From contig NZ_QQAV01000017.1 in NCBI RefSeq assembly GCF_003350475.1, positions 66,497 through 107,337 of the forward strand: 40,841 bases of DNA, given 5' to 3'. A program made the position numbers and the translations under genes. This DNA comes from Pseudacidovorax intermedius (GTDB lineage: Bacteria > Pseudomonadota > Gammaproteobacteria > Burkholderiales > Burkholderiaceae_C). The notes below the pieces were generated by a model. It searched no databases. It saw only the letters and a list, made by a program, of their open reading frames with translations, and was not told where the DNA came from. Positions within the stretch are counted from its first letter, which is position 1. Every line of letters starts with the position of its first letter. Shown one piece after another: positions 15,201-23,577 of the stretch.

Positions 15201-16528
15201 CGCGAATCGAGGAACACATCGTCCAGCACCTGCACCAGCGGCTGCACCAGCCCGGCCAGCTCGCCAGGAAGGGCGAACAGCTTGCGGCGCCGATCGGCGT
15301 CGAACTCCTCGCTCAGACGGATGCGCAGCCCCTCGTCCAGCCGCTGCTTAAGCAGGCCCAGCTCCGTGCCGATCTGCGCACGCAGGGACTCGCGGTGCGC
15401 CGCCATGTCGGCAGGCCGGCCCGTCTTCATGCCCTGAAAGGGCAACGTGAAACCCCAGACCTGCGCGCGGCCCTCGCTGGTCAGCGACTGGAAGTACTCG
15501 TGAAAGCCGCACAGCAGGTCGGTCTTGGTGACCATCACATACACCGGGAAGCGGATGCCGAGTTCCTCGCGCAATTCGGCCAGCCGTTCGCGAATTGCGC
15601 TGGCCTGCTCCGCGCGCTCGGCTGGCGTCAGCAGCAGCAGGTCCGAGGCATCCAGCGCCACGATGGCGCCATTGATCGGCGCCCGCGTGCGGTGCTTGCG
15701 CAGCAGGCCCAGAAAGCCGTGCCATTCGGCAGCGTCGGCGGCGGGCGTGCTGTCCTGCGTGGTGTAGCGGCCGGCCGTGTCGATCAGTACGGCCTCGTTG
15801 GTGAGCCACCAGTCGCAATGCACCGTGCCCGCGGGCGACTGCAGCGACAGGCTGCGCGGCCCGGTCATGCCCTTGCGGGCGAGCGGAAACTGCAGCCCGG
15901 AATTCAGCACCGCCGTCGTTTTGCCTGCCCCGGCGCTGCCCACGATCATGTACCAGGGCAGTTCGTACAGATAGCGCTTGCCCTCCAGCACGCGCCGCAG
16001 CATCCCGCCCCGCGCACGCAGCCCCTTGAGCTGCGCCATGGCGCGGTTCACGATGGAGGTGACGTCCTTCATCTCCTGCCGGGCCACGTCGTCCTTGCCC
16101 CGCTCCTTGCCGAAGACGAACAGGTTCTCCAGCTTCGACGGATCGGCCTGCAGCAGCCGCAGCAGCACATACAGCCAATAGACCGCACACACGAACAGCA
16201 GCACCCCGACGAGGGTGGCGCGGATCCAGACCGGCGCCAGCGGCTGTGCAGCGCCCAGCGACAGCAGCGGCCCCGCATGCCAGATCAGCAGACACAGGGC
16301 GGCCACGCCGATGAGACTGACCGGCCCCGAGACCAACCACAGGATGCCCATGAGCAGCAGCAGCACGATCACGCTCACGCGCACGCCCACCGTGCCCAGT
16401 GGCCGCAGGCCGTCCACCGCGATCAGCGGGCCGACGAACCAGATCAGCAGCGCGAGCAGCACCACGCCCACGAACGCCAGCATCTGGCGGGAAAAGAGAT
16501 AGCCCAGGAACTGTTTGAGGGTTTGCAT
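12257..16528 (-). CDS. tssM: T6SS membrane complex subunit TssM (IcmF)
   Basis: A 1423-residue inner-membrane protein. Hydrophobic helices lie at about residues 16-37, 48-92 (two) and 102-125. A Walker A motif GSAGAGKTT at 197-205 marks the cytoplasmic NTPase-like domain, with VYVMVTKTDLLCGFHEYF later in that domain. A low-complexity Ala/Pro linker sits near residues 510-575. A further membrane helix (ALAIVIFLWLAGALALSFG) near residue 615 leads to the large periplasmic part, which ends in the IcmF C-terminal domain (VEYSFDGRKALIDIGTGSQP). It spans the inner membrane and periplasm with TssL and TssJ. A run of nine A residues occurs in the coding strand at 13771-13779. tssM lies 25 nt after tssL. 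Confidence 0.97.
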   Translation of the reverse strand: MQTLKQFLGYLFSRQMLAFVGVVLLALLIWFVGPLIAVDGLRPLGTVGVRVSVIVLLLLMGILWLVSGPVSLIGVAALCLLIWHAGPLLSLGAAQPLAPVWIRATLVGVLLFVCAVYWLYVLLRLLQADPSKLENLFVFGKERGKDDVARQEMKDVTSIVNRAMAQLKGLRARGGMLRRVLEGKRYLYELPWYMIVGSAGAGKTTAVLNSGLQFPLARKGMTGPRSLSLQSPAGTVHCDWWLTNEAVLIDTAGRYTTQDSTPAADAAEWHGFLGLLRKHRTRAPINGAIVALDASDLLLLTPAERAEQASAIRERLAELREELGIRFPVYVMVTKTDLLCGFHEYFQSLTSEGRAQVWGFTLPFQGMKTGRPADMAAHRESLRAQIGTELGLLKQRLDEGLRIRLSEEFDADRRRKLFALPGELAGLVQPLVQVLDDVFLDSRFDNTQAHNTLRGVYFTSGAQAEVHLPADPETLLQRLWRSLGVSPLEWVRKADAQKAAQAEAQRAEPSPLADAAVSAPVAGEGTTTGDAQDGNALRQSAATAGAPAAPRPAAAPSAPAAPRSSTDIRQMTQPRRGLQGYFLQDLMTKVIIPESHLVRPNLRWEFRFRLLRLLGHALAIVIFLWLAGALALSFGNNRQYLGTIGQRAQTLAAQVRGLYAQFKPSAVPDVLSSARELPAYAGLDFADPPGSFLYGLYSVPPVRDASAATYASLQDHLLLPAILQRMETVLAQSVKDKDAKTAYETLRVYKLLHDRERYMSGGARDVRNWVLKDWEASDSAAVFGGRASMVGHVEALFSGDRSVQSASLPNEGLVREVQDFLNANTSTQRVYERAKAAMAPEAPQEFTLVRAVGPQVGTVLARADGQPLEKGVPGLFTYDGYHALFNKRLGEFVEKALEEDAWVMGRTGAASLAAAAQKKTLRGEAADSLRGNPLLEDIRRQYLTEYAQNWHTFLDSVRVVSSRDETNTSLGFDLSVLRQLAAPDSPLARLARAAARETTLSRPLVTNTREEDKSFLDKASDALDKKSRELGKNLGIRPEERLEKQLVDDTFAALREVVTGQPDIAMDGGAGAASAKPGLENISGLLNEYYTALVVAETALAAGSLPPGGPELGARLKLEASKLPAPFREVLTALAVNGGDKVTLGATAILRKQAQQQFDRIMGLMAMQVSEPCKRGVEGRYPLAAVDQDASIEDFTAVFAAGGAADEFFNKYLAPFVDTSVRPWRYKDSSVANAMVGVEAVASGGTPAPATTGPTMLGELLKLLARSGPSLDAFYRAQQIREVFFRDAGGRKLSWKMDLRVLELEPSITDLVIDIDGQGLRYVHGPVQPFAVNWPGPRGGSMAELSANPRISGPTSTILQQGPWALFRLLEKGRIVQTATPGRLSVEYSFDGRKALIDIGTGSQPNPLNSDLLKGFRCPGRAG
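13771..13779 (-). repeat. A9 homopolymer inside tssM
   Basis: Nine consecutive T on the plus strand, i.e. A9 in the tssM message, encoding the QKKT stretch just after an Ala-rich segment in the periplasmic part. It stands out in a strongly GC-rich gene that could have used AAG codons. Such runs are known sites of replication or transcription slippage. Confidence 0.9.
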
Positions 16529-16553
16529 GACGATGTGACTCCCTGAGCTCTTC

Positions 16554-18080
<1,527 letters not shown>

Positions 18081-18135
18081 GGCAAAGCGGTCATTTCAGA
18101 AAGATGCGGGGAGATGGGCGGGTCCACGCTGCCGT

Positions 18136-20220
18136 TCAGCTCGCATCGAACACGCGCCGGTAGTGCAGATGCCCCCCGCGCTCGCGCCGCGTGGTCTGAC
18201 CGGCGCCTACCACCAGGGCCATGCGCGACTTCGTGTCCAGCGCGGCCAGCAGGTCCTTCGTGTCCGCATCCGTGAGCACGGGAAAGTTGCGCCCGCCATC
18301 CACGATGCGTTGCTCGACCTTGCGCAGCGATTCGCCGCGGGCCTTCTTCTCCACCAGCGTCTCGTACAGCATCTGCCGATCCAGCGCCGTCGTCGGACCC
18401 AGCATGTAGAAGGTGGCGTGGGAGTCGTGCACCAGGGTGTCGAAAAAGTCGTGCACGTCCTTCGACAGAGGCGGCCGGGCCAAGGTATCGCGAATCTCGA
18501 GATACACCGGGTTCAGCTCTTCGGCGTACCCTGGCCGCGCCGCCCACGCCAGGGCGTCGCGCATCAGCTTGCGATCGAGCCGGTAGTCCTGCTCACTCTC
18601 GACCAGATCACGCTGATCCTGCGGTGATGCAAGCCTCACGCTTTGCAGCGCGTTGAAGCGGTCCCTCTCAGACACCTGCTCGCCCGTGTCCGACACCTGC
18701 TCGCGCCAGCGCCAGTAGGCTTGGGTGTGCGCCTTCATCATGGTCTCGGCCACGTCGGCCTTCACAGGGCAATCGCGCAGGTAGGCGTCATACAGGCGGG
18801 CCGTCTTGGGGGCGATCTGCATGTCGGCGATGACCGCGCCACCACCGGGCATGCTGCCCAGTTCGCCTTCGCTCAGCAGCGGCACTCCGGCCAGTCGCGC
18901 CTCCCGGTACATGTGGCTCAGCGGAATCTGCGACAGCAGTTCTTTGCGACCACCCCGCGACTTGCCCTGCGCGCCCGGGTTGTAGCCCCCGCCCACGTCC
19001 GAGTGCGCCCCCGGGTAGATCACCTCCAGGCAGTTGTTGGGGTACTTCCTGGGGCCCAGCCGCGTGCTGGACGACGGAAAGGCCAGGCGCAGTTCGTGTG
19101 CAGCCACGTAGTGCACCGTGCGCTCCACACAGTGCGGGATATCCATGGTGCCATTCGCCCAGCCGCCAAAGCCCCGCCAGAAGGGCGACGCATCGGCCAT
19201 GCCCGCCGACGCCACCGTGTCGAACAGTCCCAGAAACTGCACCCGCAGTGGAATGCCGGCCAGGGCGTAGGCCGGCGCGTCCTTGCCGCGCAACTGCTTG
19301 ATGGTGCCCGTGGGGTCGGGCGCGAGGATGTCTTGCAAAAAGTTGCAGAAGGCCCGGGCCTGCGCCGCACCGCGCGAGAAGCCGAACACCGAGAGGTTGA
19401 TCAGCTTGATCTTGGGCAGCGGCCGGCGCTCCAGCGCCTCGCTCAGGCGTGCAAGCAGCGGGCGGAAGCTCCGGACCTTGGCCGAGCGATCCAGCGCCGC
19501 GGTGTACAAATCCAGTCCGGCGATTTCCTGGTCGATGGCCTGCGCCTGCTCGGGCGTGAGCAGGCCGCCCTTCTGCAGCCGCGCCTTGCGCCGGGCCAGT
19601 TCGGACCTGCGCACCTCGCATTGGGTCTTGGCCTCGTTGCAGTGCGCGTCCTTGCCCGCCTGATAGGCCGCCTGCGACTCCGGCGCGCTCAGTCCTTCGA
19701 CGAAGTACCGGCGCTTGTCGCCGCGGGCGGCGCTGGTGGTGTTCTGGCTGTGCAGCGGCCACAGGCCGGCTTCCACACCTGCGTCGTAGTCGCTGATGAG
19801 GCGTCGATCTTCGTAGACGGCGCGGTGAATCGAGTTCACCAGCTGAATCAACGCCCAGTTGATACGCTGGTCACCGCCCTTACCGTAGGCCTTGCCATCG
19901 TCGCTCTCGGTCGATTCGCCCACCTCCATGAACCTGGTGCCGACACCCGGCACGTAGAAGCCGTAGTAGCCGTCCCCTGGCTTGTCCTTGTAGGTCTCGT
20001 ACAGCGTGACGATGTTGGTGTGGCTGGGCGGCTGCTCGGCCTTGTCGCGTTCCAGGTTGTTGTTGGTGCCGTCGAAGAAGATGCCCACGTGGATAGGCTT
20101 CTCGCAGCTGTAGCCGCCGCTGGTGCCGCATGCAGCAGCGGCCTTGCGCGCAAACATTTCCTGAATGGTGAAGGGATCACTGCCCGAGCGGGCGTGATTC
20201 GGGCTCTGAGGGGTGGTCAT
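18136..20220 (-). CDS. tle1: Tle1-type T6SS lipase effector (DUF2235), full length
   Basis: A 694-residue DUF2235 hydrolase from ATG 20220 (MTTPQSPN), chosen because the duplicated stubs start at the same codon behind the same AGGGAG ribosome site. HVGIFFDGTNNN (44-55) is the DUF2235 opening motif. The nucleophile elbow is GFSRGAA with Ser282; FDTVASAG holds Asp333; GAHSDVGGGY holds His405 and Asp407. These fit the Ser-Asp-His triad of Tle1 phospholipases, which degrade membrane lipids of rival cells. There is no signal peptide, as expected for a T6SS cargo. The upstream order vgrG-DUF4123-immunity-effector suggests loading on VgrG copy 2 by the adaptor. It lies 38 nt after an immunity gene, and tssL follows. 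Confidence 0.92.
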   Translation of the reverse strand: MTTPQSPNHARSGSDPFTIQEMFARKAAAACGTSGGYSCEKPIHVGIFFDGTNNNLERDKAEQPPSHTNIVTLYETYKDKPGDGYYGFYVPGVGTRFMEVGESTESDDGKAYGKGGDQRINWALIQLVNSIHRAVYEDRRLISDYDAGVEAGLWPLHSQNTTSAARGDKRRYFVEGLSAPESQAAYQAGKDAHCNEAKTQCEVRRSELARRKARLQKGGLLTPEQAQAIDQEIAGLDLYTAALDRSAKVRSFRPLLARLSEALERRPLPKIKLINLSVFGFSRGAAQARAFCNFLQDILAPDPTGTIKQLRGKDAPAYALAGIPLRVQFLGLFDTVASAGMADASPFWRGFGGWANGTMDIPHCVERTVHYVAAHELRLAFPSSSTRLGPRKYPNNCLEVIYPGAHSDVGGGYNPGAQGKSRGGRKELLSQIPLSHMYREARLAGVPLLSEGELGSMPGGGAVIADMQIAPKTARLYDAYLRDCPVKADVAETMMKAHTQAYWRWREQVSDTGEQVSERDRFNALQSVRLASPQDQRDLVESEQDYRLDRKLMRDALAWAARPGYAEELNPVYLEIRDTLARPPLSKDVHDFFDTLVHDSHATFYMLGPTTALDRQMLYETLVEKKARGESLRKVEQRIVDGGRNFPVLTDADTKDLLAALDTKSRMALVVGAGQTTRRERGGHLHYRRVFDAS

Positions 20221-20258
20221 GAAGAAAGGCTCCCTGTTCTTGATGCTCTGGATGACGT

Positions 20259-20843
20259 TCACTCGGCGGGCTTGGGACGCGGATCGACGGGATAACCGCG
20301 TCTCGATGGGTGCTCGGGGTTCTGTGGACCGGCGTCGTAGACCCAGATTTCCAACTCATCGTTGGGCAGGAAGAAGACCTGCACGCCATCCGGTTCTTCG
20401 TAGCGCTGCACCGGCACCGTCTTCTCCAGCGTGCGATGCTTGGCGCAGCAGTTCAACTGCTCCTCCCAGGACAGGTGCTTGCGCTGCTCGTAGGGTGTGG
20501 ACCACCACCCCATGGTCCACTTCACCGTCATGGTCTGGCCCTCGTGCCATGCGAAGGGCAGGCGCACGCAACAGCTTTCCTTGCCGCCGCCTCCATAGGG
20601 CGGCAGATTGGAGCCATAACGGCCATCGACCCAGAAGCTCTCCACCCCTTCGCCCGTGAAGTTGTAGCCCCGCAGCGAGACGCCAATGGAGGCTGGCGAA
20701 GCCACCCGCTGCGCCGCCTCGGCCGCAGGGCTCAGCGGCTGCTCTTCCTTGGCATCCGACTGCGACGGCTTGCACGCCACCATGCCCAGACACAGCAGCA
20801 GCGCACACATCAGCCAGCGCAGGCTTGCGGTCGTCACGCGCAT
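20259..20843 (-). CDS. DUF3304-like immunity lipoprotein, copy 1 (next to full-length Tle1)
   Basis: A 194-residue lipoprotein: a hydrophobic signal, then lipobox MVAC with Cys at residue 24 followed by KPSQSD. The mature part has IGVSLRGYNFTGEGVESFWV, PPYGGGGKESCCVRLPFAW and QVFFLPNDELEIWVYD, a pattern I associate with DUF3304. A lipid-anchored periplasmic location and position just before the lipase gene indicate immunity to Tle1. This copy is the most divergent of the four in the middle: it reads WWSTPYEQRKHLSWEEQ and NCCAKH where the others have HYTLPWEQRKHMSIDEE and RCCWSE or RCCWSQ. It is thus the best candidate for the cognate partner of the present effector. Its start overlaps the end of stub 1 by 10 nt. 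Confidence 0.8.
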   Translation of the reverse strand: MRVTTASLRWLMCALLLCLGMVACKPSQSDAKEEQPLSPAAEAAQRVASPASIGVSLRGYNFTGEGVESFWVDGRYGSNLPPYGGGGKESCCVRLPFAWHEGQTMTVKWTMGWWSTPYEQRKHLSWEEQLNCCAKHRTLEKTVPVQRYEEPDGVQVFFLPNDELEIWVYDAGPQNPEHPSRRGYPVDPRPKPAE

Positions 20844-21082
20844 GCGAGCTCCCTCGCGTAGCCCATGTGGTCGGCGCCGGCATGGCTGGGCGGCTGCTCG
20901 GCCTTGTCGCGCTCCAGGTTGTTGTTGGTGCCGTCAAAGAAGATGCCCACATGAATGGGCTTCTCGCAGCTGTAGCCGCCGCTGGTGCCGCACGCAGCAG
21001 CAGCCTTGCGCGCAAACATTTCCTGGATGGTGAAGGGATCACTGCCCGAACGGGCGTGCTGCGGGCTCTGAGGGGTGGTCAT
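20834..21082 (-). CDS. Tle1 N-terminal stub 1
   Basis: An 82-residue frame. Residues 1-67 differ from the start of the full-length Tle1 by only one residue, and include HVGIFFDGTNNN. It then switches to a 15-residue tail (AGADHMGYARELACA) and stops. All catalytic residues of Tle1 (from residue 282 on) are missing. It keeps the AGGGAG ribosome site 36 nt behind the preceding immunity gene. Its TGA lies inside the next immunity gene (GCATGCGCGTGA, where ATG is the immunity start), and the GAGGGAG that serves that start lies within the stub tail. Confidence 0.75.
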   Translation of the reverse strand: MTTPQSPQHARSGSDPFTIQEMFARKAAAACGTSGGYSCEKPIHVGIFFDGTNNNLERDKAEQPPSHAGADHMGYARELACA

Positions 21083-21118
21083 AGAAGGGCTCCCTGTTCT
21101 TGTTGCTCTGGATGACAG

Positions 21119-21703
21119 TCACTCGGCGGGCTTGGGGCGCGGATCGACGGGGTAACCGCGTCTCGATGGGTGCTCGGGGTTCTGTGGTCCGGCGTCGTAG
21201 ACCCAGATCTCCAACTCATCGTTGGGCAGGAAGAAAACCTGCACCACGCTCGGCTCGTCGTAGCGCTGCACCGGCACCGTCTTCTCCAGCGTGCGTTCGC
21301 TCCAGCAGCACCTGTGTTCCTCGTCGATGGTCATGTGTTTGCGCTGCTCCCATGGCAACGTGTAATGACCGATGGTCCATTTCACGGTCATCGTCTGACC
21401 GTCGTGCCAGGCGAACGGCAGGCGCACGCAGCAGGTTTCGCCGCCGCCCCCTCCATACGGGGGGAGATTGGCGCCATAGCTGCCATCGACCCAGAAGCTC
21501 TGCACCCCTTCGTAGGTGAAGTTGTAGCCCCGCAGCGAGACGCCGATGGAGGCCGGCGAAGCTGCCCGCTGCGCCGCCTCTGCTGCGGGGCTCAGCGGCC
21601 GCTCATCCTTCGCATCCGACTGCGACGGCTTGCACGCCACCATGCCCAAACACAGCAGCAGCGCGCACAGCAGCCAGCGAAGGGTTGCGGTCGTCATGCG
21701 CAT
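21119..21703 (-). CDS. DUF3304-like immunity lipoprotein, copy 2
   Basis: A 194-residue paralogue of copy 1 with the same signal peptide and lipobox (MVAC). Centre: HYTLPWEQRKHMTIDEE and RCCWSERTLEK, as in copies 3 and 4. C-terminus: VYDAGPQNPEHPSRRGYP, as in copy 1. It is therefore a mosaic between the two ends of the array. It has EPSVVQVFFLPNDELE where copies 1 and 4 have EPDGVQVFFLP. Its start overlaps stub 2 by 10 nt and its stop is 36 nt before stub 1. Immunity to a Tle1 variant is inferred from position and localisation. Confidence 0.78.
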   Translation of the reverse strand: MRMTTATLRWLLCALLLCLGMVACKPSQSDAKDERPLSPAAEAAQRAASPASIGVSLRGYNFTYEGVQSFWVDGSYGANLPPYGGGGGETCCVRLPFAWHDGQTMTVKWTIGHYTLPWEQRKHMTIDEEHRCCWSERTLEKTVPVQRYDEPSVVQVFFLPNDELEIWVYDAGPQNPEHPSRRGYPVDPRPKPAE

Positions 21704-21942
21704 GCGTGCTCCCTCGCGGAGCCCATGTGGTTGGCACTGCCATGGCTGGGCGGTTCCTCGGCCTTGTCGCGCTCCAGGTTGTTGTTGGTGCCGTCGAAGA
21801 AGATGCCCACGTGGATGGGCTTATCGCAGCTGTAGCCGCCGCTGGTGCCACAAGCGGCAGCCGCCTTGCGCGCAAAAATTTCCTGGATGGTGAAGGGATC
21901 ACTGCCCGAACGGGCGTGCAGCGGGCTCTGAGGGGTGGTCAT
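21694..21942 (-). CDS. Tle1 N-terminal stub 2
   Basis: An 82-residue frame like stub 1, with a handful of substitutions (for example QEIFARK for QEMFARK, SCDKPIH for SCEKPIH, AEEPPSH for AEQPPSH) and a tail GSANHMGSAREHACA. No stop or frameshift has appeared in it despite this drift. The ribosome site, length and 10-nt overlap with the following immunity start are the same as in stub 1. Confidence 0.74.
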   Translation of the reverse strand: MTTPQSPLHARSGSDPFTIQEIFARKAAAACGTSGGYSCDKPIHVGIFFDGTNNNLERDKAEEPPSHGSANHMGSAREHACA

Positions 21943-21978
21943 GAATGCGCTCCCTGTTCTTGTTGGCTTAGATGAGGG

Positions 21979-22563
21979 TCACTCGGCAGGCTTGGGGCGC
22001 GGGTCGACGGGGTACCGGCGTCCTGACGGGTGGTCTGGATGACCAAGGTCGTAGTCACTGACCCAGATTTCCAGCTCATCGTTGGGCAGGAAGAACACCT
22101 GCACCACGCTCGGCTCGTCATAAAGCTGCACTGGCACCGTCTTCTCCAGCGTGCGTTGGCTCCAGCAGCACCTGTGTTCCTCGTCGATGCTCATGCGCTT
22201 GCGCTGCTCCCAGGGCAACGTGTAGTGGCCGATGGTCCACTTCACGGTCATCATCTGGCCCTCGTGCCAGGCGAAGGGCAGGCGCACGCAGCAGGTTTCG
22301 CCGCCGCCCCCTCCATACGGGGGGAGATTGGAGCCATAGCTGCCATCGACCCAGAAGCTCTGAACCCCTTCGTACGTAAAGTTGTAGCCCCGCAGCGAGA
22401 CGCCAATGGAGGCCGGCGAGGCCGCCCGCTGCGCCGCCTCTGCCGCCGGGCTCAACGGCTGCTCATCCTTCGCATCCGACTGCGACGGCTTGCACGCCAC
22501 CATGCCCAGACACAGCAGCAACGCACACAGCAGCCAGCGCAAGCTTGCGGTCGTCACGCGCAT
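21979..22563 (-). CDS. DUF3304-like immunity lipoprotein, copy 3
   Basis: A 194-residue paralogue with lipobox MVAC. The true start is ATG 22563, in line with the other copies; a longer frame to 22704 only runs through the stub in another frame. Centre as in copies 2 and 4 (HYTLPWEQRKRMSIDEE, RCCWSQRTLEK). Its C-terminus is of a second type, VSDYDLGHPDHPSGRRYP, shared in outline with copy 4. It has VQLYDEPSVVQVFFLP like copy 2. It overlaps stub 3 by 10 nt and ends 36 nt before stub 2. Confidence 0.78.
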   Translation of the reverse strand: MRVTTASLRWLLCALLLCLGMVACKPSQSDAKDEQPLSPAAEAAQRAASPASIGVSLRGYNFTYEGVQSFWVDGSYGSNLPPYGGGGGETCCVRLPFAWHEGQMMTVKWTIGHYTLPWEQRKRMSIDEEHRCCWSQRTLEKTVPVQLYDEPSVVQVFFLPNDELEIWVSDYDLGHPDHPSGRRYPVDPRPKPAE

Positions 22564-22793
22564 GCGAGCTCCTTCGCCAAACCCACGTGGTTGGCATGGC
22601 TGGGTGGCTGCTCGGCCTTGTCGCGCTCCAGGTTGTTGGTGCCGTCGAAGAAGATCCCCACGTGGATGGGCTTCTCGCAGCTGTAGCCGCCGCTGGTGCC
22701 GCATGCAGCAGCGGCCTTGCGCGCAAACATTTCCTGGATGGTGAGGGGATCACTGCCCGAACGGGCGTTCAGCGGGCTCTGAGGGGTGGTCAT
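22554..22793 (-). CDS. Tle1 N-terminal stub 3
   Basis: A 79-residue frame. Compared with stubs 1 and 2 it lacks one Asn in the FFDGTNN motif (3 bases) and two codons in the tail (ANHVGLAKELACA). Both changes are whole codons, so the frame to the immunity start is kept. The Asn deletion hits the conserved DUF2235 motif, which suggests that hydrolase-related structure is not what is being kept. Confidence 0.74.
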   Translation of the reverse strand: MTTPQSPLNARSGSDPLTIQEMFARKAAAACGTSGGYSCEKPIHVGIFFDGTNNLERDKAEQPPSHANHVGLAKELACA

Positions 22794-22829
22794 GGAAGGG
22801 CTCCCTGTTCTTGTTGCTCTGAATCAAGG

Positions 22830-23414
22830 TCACTCGACGGGCTTGGGGCGCGGATCGACGGGATACAGCCGGCCCGAGGGGTGATCGGGATGGCCGAGGC
22901 CGTAGCGCGTGACCCAGACTTCCAACTCATCGTCGGGCAGGAAGAACACCTGCACGCCGTCTGGTTCTTCGTAGCGCTGCACGGGTACCGTCTTCTCCAG
23001 CGTGCGTTCACTCCAGCAGCACCTGTGTTCCTCGTCGATGCTCATGTGCTTGCGCTGCTCCCAGGGCAACGTGTAATGCCCGATGGTCCACTTCACGGTC
23101 ATGGTCTGGCCCTCGTGCCATGCGAAGGGCAGGCGCACGCAACAGCTTTGTTTGCCGCCGCCTCCATAGGGCGGCAGATTGGCGCCGTAGCTGCCATCGA
23201 CCCAAAAGCTTTGCACCCCTTCGTAGGTGAAGTTGTAGCCCCGTAGCGACACGCCGATGGAGGCCGGCGAAGCCGCACGCTGCGCCGCCTCGGCTGCCGG
23301 GCTCAGCGGCTGCTCATCCTTCGCATCCGACTGCGACGGCTTGCACGCCGTCACGCCCAGACACAACAGCAGCGCGCACAGCAGCCAGCGACGGGTTGCG
23401 GTCGTCACGCGCAT
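22830..23414 (-). CDS. DUF3304-like immunity lipoprotein, copy 4 (first transcribed)
   Basis: A 194-residue paralogue with lipobox VTAC in place of MVAC. Centre HYTLPWEQRKHMSIDEE with RCCWSERTLEK; C-terminus VTRYGLGHPDHPSGRLYP. No effector stub lies before it: the 163 bases between the DUF4123 gene and this start contain no recognisable Tle1 sequence. Only the last bases before the ATG (GCGCATGCGCGTGACG) match the other copies. It is therefore likely to mark the original left junction of vgrG-DUF4123-immunity before duplication began. Confidence 0.78.
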   Translation of the reverse strand: MRVTTATRRWLLCALLLCLGVTACKPSQSDAKDEQPLSPAAEAAQRAASPASIGVSLRGYNFTYEGVQSFWVDGSYGANLPPYGGGGKQSCCVRLPFAWHEGQTMTVKWTIGHYTLPWEQRKHMSIDEEHRCCWSERTLEKTVPVQRYEEPDGVQVFFLPDDELEVWVTRYGLGHPDHPSGRLYPVDPRPKPVE

Positions 23415-23577
23415 GCGCGCTCACCCTCAAAAGCGGGAGCCATGCGCCAACGCCCGCCGAAATGCCGGTGCATCGGTCGTGGGACACCTAGGGCTCAAGG
23501 TATGGAGTGCGGGCTCGCGCGTCAGGGTCATGGGGGCGACAGGTCGAGGATGGACAGGTCCCGAAGAGGTGCTGACG
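23415..23577. other. Gap between DUF4123 gene and immunity array
   Basis: These 163 bases show no Tle1 homology. A 34-codon frame (MTLTREPALHT start, TGA just before the immunity start) is present but has no ribosome site that convinces me. Nothing else is seen here. Confidence 0.4.

Larger units (their letters stand above)
20020..23414 (-). repeat. Tandem array: immunity gene plus Tle1 5' end, four units of about 860 bp
   Basis: Immunity starts fall at 20843, 21703, 22563 and 23414 (steps 860, 860, 851). Effector-type starts fall at 20220, 21082, 21942 and 22793 (steps 862, 860, 851). Homology to the full-length lipase gene ends at codon 67 (base 20020) in every unit. Each unit is immunity gene, 36-38 nt spacer with AGGGAG, then 66-67 effector codons. 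In three of the four a short junction tail leads into the next immunity gene. Confidence 0.9.

Noticed and set aside
18136..20220. Full-length lipase also being a decayed gene
   Set aside because: The frame is complete with Ser282, Asp333 and His405 motifs in place, and length is normal for a DUF2235 effector.
20834..22793. Stubs as an assembly artefact of a collapsed or duplicated repeat
   Set aside because: The copies differ from one another by scattered substitutions and codon indels, so they are not copies of one read; long-read confirmation would still be useful.
20020..23414. CRISPR array or transposon-generated repeat
   Set aside because: Repeats are about 860 bp, coding and diverged, with no short spacers, transposase gene or terminal inverted repeats.
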